The notes beneath the pieces are model-generated. The model saw nothing but the letters and a program-made list of their open reading frames with translations. It had not been told where the DNA came from and searched no databases. Positions 58,776 to 62,452 of a stretch of DNA of 62,452 nucleotides are shown here, in pieces. Source of the DNA: Candidatus Sabulitectum sp. (GTDB lineage Bacteria; Fermentibacterota; Fermentibacteria; Fermentibacterales; JCC-6); NCBI GenBank assembly GCA_023139045.1, contig JAGLOJ010000098.1:1-62452 (forward strand), written 5' to 3'. Position 1 is the first letter of the stretch, and every line of letters begins with the position of its first letter. Position numbers and translations under genes: made by a program.

Positions 58776-60695
58776 TCATTCTTCTGAAGCAATTTCCATC
58801 CACTGTTCCTCCAGTAATGCTATCTCATCCGAAAGGTATGAATGCTCCTTCTGAAGTTCAACCAGAAGCTGGGAGTTGTTTATCACTTCCTGCTCTGTAA
58901 AGAGAGCTTCGATCTCCATGCGTCTTGTTTCAAAAGGAGCCATTTTCTTCTCTATCCGCTCAACTCTTTTTTCTTTCCTGCGGCGCTCTTTGTATGCCAT
59001 GTTCCTTTCAGCGGCTTCATTTCTCTTTCTTTCCTTTTCTGCCTCTCTGCCGGATTCCTGATTTGCCTTTTCATCGGGCTTTTTGAATTGCTGATCAGCA
59101 AGGGTTCTGAGCTTTTCAACATACTCGAAGAAGTTTCCGGCGAAAGCTTTTACTTTTTCATCCTTAACCACAAAAAGCTTTTCAGAGAGAGCAGAGAGAA
59201 GTTTTTCATCATGGCTGATGAGTACCAGTGTGCCCTTGTAGTTTTTCAGAGCCTCCTGCAGAACATCCCGGCTGAAAATATCCAGGTGGTTGGTGGGCTC
59301 ATCAAGTATGAGAAAATTGGTGGGCATCATAAGAATTCCAGCCAGGGCAAGTCTGCTGACCTCTCCCCCGGAAAGAACAGAAACAGGCTTCATCACATCA
59401 TCTCCGGTGAACAGATATCTACCCAGATAGCTGCGTATTTCCCTTTCACTTCTTGCAGGCGAAATGCTATGCACATGTTGTAGAACAGTATGCTTCTCGT
59501 TGAGCTGGAGATCAATTTCCTGAGAGTAGTAGCCGATCTTAACGCCTGTTCCCTTCGTCAGTTTCCCACTGGTAGGATCTTCTATGTTGGCAAAAAGCCG
59601 GGAGAGGGTTGATTTTCCTCCGCCGTTTTTGCCTACAATACCAATGCGGTCTCCCCGTTGTATTTCCAGGTTTACACCGGCGAAAACAGTTTTGTCATAA
59701 GCCTTTGAAACATTCTCCATCTGAAGAACTTTTGTCCCGCTTCGTGGAACATTCGGAGGTTGGATGACCATGCGTTTCGGGCTCTTGTAGGTGGCTACCG
59801 CTTCCAGTTTTTCCAGCATTTTCTCACGGCTTCTAACCTGGAAACGTTTGCTCTCAGTTGCTTTGAACTTTCTGACGAATCGTTCCAGCTTTTCTCTCTC
59901 GTCATCTACTTTACGAGCCTGCTTCTGCATAAGTGCTGCCTGTACAAGCTTCTCTTTTACATAGAAAGAGTAGTTGCCTCCCCAGGTTTTCATGTTTCCA
60001 AACTCGATTTCAACAACCCTGTTTGTTACTCTATCGAGGAAGGTGGGATCGTGGGAAATAATCCAGGCGGCACCCTTGAATCGTCTGAGAAACTCTTCCA
60101 GCCAAAGGCGAGCGTCCAGATCAAGATGGTTCGTAGGCTCATCCAGCAGGATAAGATCCGGGTTATTCAGAAGAATGGCCGCAAGCATTGCCCGCATCTT
60201 CCACCCTCCGGAAAAGTCAGAGAGATCTTTATCGAGGTCTTCTTTTGAAAAACCAAGCCCGGAGAGAACAGCCTGAGCTTTTGACTCTAGATTGTATGCT
60301 TCTGTTGAATGAATCTTGTCCTGTACCTTTGCCAGTTCAGCCAGTACAGAGGCATTAGTGGTTCCTTCCTTTTCAAGGATAGAGTGTAGTTCTTCTTCTC
60401 GTGAAAGAGCATCAGCACCATCACCGGAACCTGCACATACGGCTTCAAGAAGGGCTCCTCCGGGAAACTGACTGATCTGCTGGGGCAGGTAACCAATTCT
60501 CAGATTACCTGACTTGTTCACCCTGCCTGAGGAATGGTCAAGATCTCCGGAGAGAATACGGAGAAGGGAAGTTTTACCTGCTCCATTAACACCAACAAGA
60601 GCAACCCGATCTCCGGCATTTATGTTAAATGTCATATTGCTGAATATCTCGGCTGAACCAAATTCAAGACCAAGTCCATTGACAGAAAGCAGCAT
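58776..60695 (-). CDS. ABC-F family ATPase
   Basis: A 639-residue soluble protein with two ABC domains. Walker A GVNGAGKTSL with signature DFSGGWKMR and Walker B LILLDEPTNHLD form the first; GKNGGGKSTL, LSGGEVSRL and LILDEPTNHLD form the second. The linker between them is helical, and a charged C-terminal coiled coil (around 540-630) is of the Uup type. ABC-F proteins act on the ribosome, some giving antibiotic protection; no resistance role can be read here. It overlaps the next gene upstream by one base. Confidence 0.9.
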   Translation of the reverse strand: MLLSVNGLGLEFGSAEIFSNMTFNINAGDRVALVGVNGAGKTSLLRILSGDLDHSSGRVNKSGNLRIGYLPQQISQFPGGALLEAVCAGSGDGADALSREEELHSILEKEGTTNASVLAELAKVQDKIHSTEAYNLESKAQAVLSGLGFSKEDLDKDLSDFSGGWKMRAMLAAILLNNPDLILLDEPTNHLDLDARLWLEEFLRRFKGAAWIISHDPTFLDRVTNRVVEIEFGNMKTWGGNYSFYVKEKLVQAALMQKQARKVDDEREKLERFVRKFKATESKRFQVRSREKMLEKLEAVATYKSPKRMVIQPPNVPRSGTKVLQMENVSKAYDKTVFAGVNLEIQRGDRIGIVGKNGGGKSTLSRLFANIEDPTSGKLTKGTGVKIGYYSQEIDLQLNEKHTVLQHVHSISPARSEREIRSYLGRYLFTGDDVMKPVSVLSGGEVSRLALAGILMMPTNFLILDEPTNHLDIFSRDVLQEALKNYKGTLVLISHDEKLLSALSEKLFVVKDEKVKAFAGNFFEYVEKLRTLADQQFKKPDEKANQESGREAEKERKRNEAAERNMAYKERRRKEKRVERIEKKMAPFETRRMEIEALFTEQEVINNSQLLVELQKEHSYLSDEIALLEEQWMEIASEE

Positions 60696-61402
60696 TAGCT
60701 CATTACCTCCGAGGTTATTTCCACAGGCTTGAAGTTCAAGTAATCAGCGGAGGCTATTCGGTATAGAACCCCCTTGTATTCCATATTTACCTTATCGGAC
60801 CAGATGCCGTGAAGGTGTCCATAGAGGCACAACGAAACACCGCAATCGGAAAGAGACTCGGCAAATTCACTGGGCTTTCCATCAACAACCGGAGGAAAGT
60901 GCATCATGTAGACCAGTTTCTGTCCCGATTTTTTCAAATGCTTTGCCTTTTCCAGAGCGATCTGCATTCTTCCCAGCTCTCTCTGATAAAGCTTCATGTC
61001 TTCCGTTGGTTTAAAGCCATCCCAGAGGGGGGTATTCCAGCCCTTGCTTGCTGCCAGAATAAAGTCTCCGCAATCTACTGCATTTCGTTGCAGCACGGTG
61101 ATTGATGGTCCCACGAACTGGCTCACCCTGCTGAGAGAGCTCCACCAGTAGTCGTGATTGCCCCGGCTGATGTACTTCCTTCCAGGAAGGGAATCAAGAA
61201 ACTCGAGATCCGGTCCTGCCTGTTCAAAATTTATTCCCCAGGAAATATCTCCGGGAATGAGAACAATGTCAGAGTCTTTAACAGTGTTCTTCCAGTTCTC
61301 CTCAATTTTCCCGGGATGATTCTCCCAGATGCTTCCGAAGATATCCATCGGTTTATCTACTGCGAAACCAAGATGGAGGTCTGCAAGGGAAAATACTCTC
61401 AT
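60695..61402 (-). CDS. Metallophosphoesterase
   Basis: A 235-residue calcineurin-type phosphoesterase. Metal-binding motifs are in order: DLHLG (8-12), GDISWG, GNHDYWW, MHFPP and YGHLHG. There is no signal peptide, so it is cytoplasmic. Substrate unknown. It is in a run with a HAD phosphatase upstream and ABC-F downstream, overlapping both by 1-4 bases. Confidence 0.9.
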   Translation of the reverse strand: MRVFSLADLHLGFAVDKPMDIFGSIWENHPGKIEENWKNTVKDSDIVLIPGDISWGINFEQAGPDLEFLDSLPGRKYISRGNHDYWWSSLSRVSQFVGPSITVLQRNAVDCGDFILAASKGWNTPLWDGFKPTEDMKLYQRELGRMQIALEKAKHLKKSGQKLVYMMHFPPVVDGKPSEFAESLSDCGVSLCLYGHLHGIWSDKVNMEYKGVLYRIASADYLNFKPVEITSEVMS

Positions 61403-62226
61403 AATGCTTCAAACCAGACATCTATGGCAGTTGCTACGGCATTGTGCTGGTTGGATGGTACATTCTCGAACTCCGCCAGTAATGCCTCAGGGGCATTGCT
61501 TGAGATGAATGATCGATCTGCCCAGCGCAGCATCTGGATGTCGTTCCAGTCGTTGCCTACTGCCGCAGTGAGTTGCATCGAGATTCCAAGCTCTTTTCTG
61601 ATTGTATCGCAGGCGGATGCCTTGTTCACTCCCTGTGCGAAAACCTCAACCCAGACAGTATAGTGATCAATAGGACTGGTGGCCCTGACGATTGAATATT
61701 TTCTTCCCAAAGCCGCACTGAGTGCAGAAATTACCTGCTCTGCCTGATCCGGGTGAATAAACCCGATGACCTCGGTTGATGATATTTCCGGGCAGTCAAT
61801 TTTCCTGGAGAAGTCGCGGTAATATGCAAGTCTTTTACGAAAATCGAGACAGTGCTTTCCATCCATCCAGTGGAGGATATGTGCATCCGGAAAGGTTCCC
61901 TGTATGGAGGTGTCGGTTATTCCCAGATCAGCAAAAGCATTGTGGATCGCAACAGTATCATCCGGCGAGAGAGTTCGGGACAGAGTTACTTCTCCAACTG
62001 AGTTCAGAATTCCAGCACCTGAAGAGAGTACATACCAGTCAACAGGGAGTTTTCTTTTCCCCAGACATCGCTGGAGAGACAGGGGGCTTCTTCCTGTTGC
62101 AAGTACAACCGCACAACCCCTGTCTCTGAGAGTTTCAAGAGCTGCCAGGTCTCTGGCGCTGAATGTGCCGTCATTGCGGAGCAGAGTTCCGTCAAGGTCG
62201 GTGGCAAAAAGTGAAGTCTTTTTCAT
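61399..62226 (-). CDS. Cof-type HAD hydrolase
   Basis: A 275-residue HAD phosphatase of the Cof/YbhA class. ATDLDGTLL (nucleophile Asp near residue 9), ATGRS, and VGNDWNDIQML (motif IV) are present, with a C2-type cap between. Probably a sugar-phosphate or cofactor phosphatase. Divergent from the truncated HAD gene to its right. Confidence 0.9.
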   Translation of the reverse strand: MKKTSLFATDLDGTLLRNDGTFSARDLAALETLRDRGCAVVLATGRSPLSLQRCLGKRKLPVDWYVLSSGAGILNSVGEVTLSRTLSPDDTVAIHNAFADLGITDTSIQGTFPDAHILHWMDGKHCLDFRKRLAYYRDFSRKIDCPEISSTEVIGFIHPDQAEQVISALSAALGRKYSIVRATSPIDHYTVWVEVFAQGVNKASACDTIRKELGISMQLTAAVGNDWNDIQMLRWADRSFISSNAPEALLAEFENVPSNQHNAVATAIDVWFEAL

Positions 62227-62267
62227 GATGAGTAATATATTCCACCTTCAACATTTATGGAGGAAGA

Positions 62268-62390
62268 ATGAAAAAGCTGGCAGTATTTGATCTGGACGGC
62301 ACTCTGCACCACACCGAGCTTGCTCTGGCGCCTGCGATAGCCAGGGCCACAGCAGACATCACAGGAGAGGAAGAACCAGCCCACAGTTGA
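62268..62390 (+). pseudogene. N-terminal HAD fragment, stops after 40 codons
   Basis: GGAGGAAG precedes an ATG, then LAVFDLDGTLHHTE (nucleophile motif) and 26 more residues before a TGA at 62388-62390. A complete HAD enzyme is about 200 residues, so the gene is truncated or frameshifted. The last 60 bases of the window show no continuation that I recognise. Confidence 0.6.
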
Positions 62391-62452
62391 CGCCCCCGAC
62401 AAATCAATCCTTCACACAACTTGCCTTGCCGGTCTGAGTACCAACCAATCTG

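Noticed and set aside
58842-59483. A 213-residue open frame on the plus strand
   Set aside because: It is opposite the well-supported ABC-F gene, with low-complexity hydrophobic sequence typical of an antisense frame.

Overview
The window looks like the replication-origin neighbourhood of a strictly anaerobic, fermentative, Gram-negative-type bacterium. The clues are a conserved rpmH-rnpA-yidD-yidC-mnmE-mnmG-rsmG-parA-parB block facing away from a dnaA-dnaN-dciA-gyrB-gyrA block, two parS sites, a bactofilin, a V/A-type ATPase with a sodium-type c-subunit, an IorAB + phosphotransbutyrylase + butyrate kinase amino-acid fermentation cluster, the [FeFe]-hydrogenase maturase HydF, and secreted FG-GAP proteins with FlgD/T9SS-like C-terminal domains. 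This mix suggests the FCB superphylum, possibly Candidatus Fermentibacteria (Hyd24-12). That placement is inference from gene content; no search was run. Initiation is mixed: many TTG and GTG starts and two genes that fit a CTG start best. TGA, TAA and TAG all act as stops.

Layout. 1-2.7 kb: the end of a radical-SAM-like gene, a Nudix hydrolase, a secreted lamin-tail-domain protein and a DUF4126 membrane protein. 2.8-7.1 kb (minus strand): the ptb-buk-iorA-iorB operon, which would turn 2-oxo acids from amino acids into acyl-CoA, acyl phosphate and ATP. 7.2-10.1 kb (plus): HAD hydrolase, two small membrane proteins and a GT4 glycosyltransferase. 10.4-18.1 kb (minus): ferredoxin, parB, parA, rsmG, mnmG, mnmE, yidC, yidD, rnpA, rpmH. 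18.3-31.1 kb (plus): dnaA, dnaN, dciA-like, gyrB, gyrA, a 1188-residue protein of unknown function, asparaginase, a membrane-anchored coiled-coil protein and a bactofilin. 31.3-39.8 kb (plus): nine V/A-ATPase genes in the order G/H-I-K-E-C-F-A-B-D, ending at a 13-bp terminator hairpin.

40-62 kb is more mosaic. It holds a TrmB-type regulator with a disturbed start, two secreted FG-GAP proteins, gltX followed by tRNA-Glu(CTC), a cupin gene broken by TGA, an exported phosphatidylserine decarboxylase, a PH-domain protein, three GT-C type membrane glycosyltransferases, a third FG-GAP protein, tRNA-Ser(GCT), hydF with an overlapping secreted protein of unknown function, a propeller-like secreted gene broken by TAG, an ABC-F ATPase, a metallophosphoesterase, a Cof-type HAD phosphatase, and a HAD gene that stops after 40 codons at the right end.

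Functionally, the origin block handles replication initiation, chromosome segregation, tRNA modification and membrane insertion. The fermentation operon and Na+-type ATPase point to substrate-level phosphorylation coupled to an ion gradient, with reduced ferredoxin probably disposed of through a HydF-dependent hydrogenase encoded elsewhere. No CRISPR array, prophage, insertion sequence or classical defence system was seen. The most unusual items are the parS site shared by two overlapping genes, the large unknown protein translationally linked to gyrA, the degenerate GTPase motif in MnmE, and the start-codon and in-frame-stop oddities.
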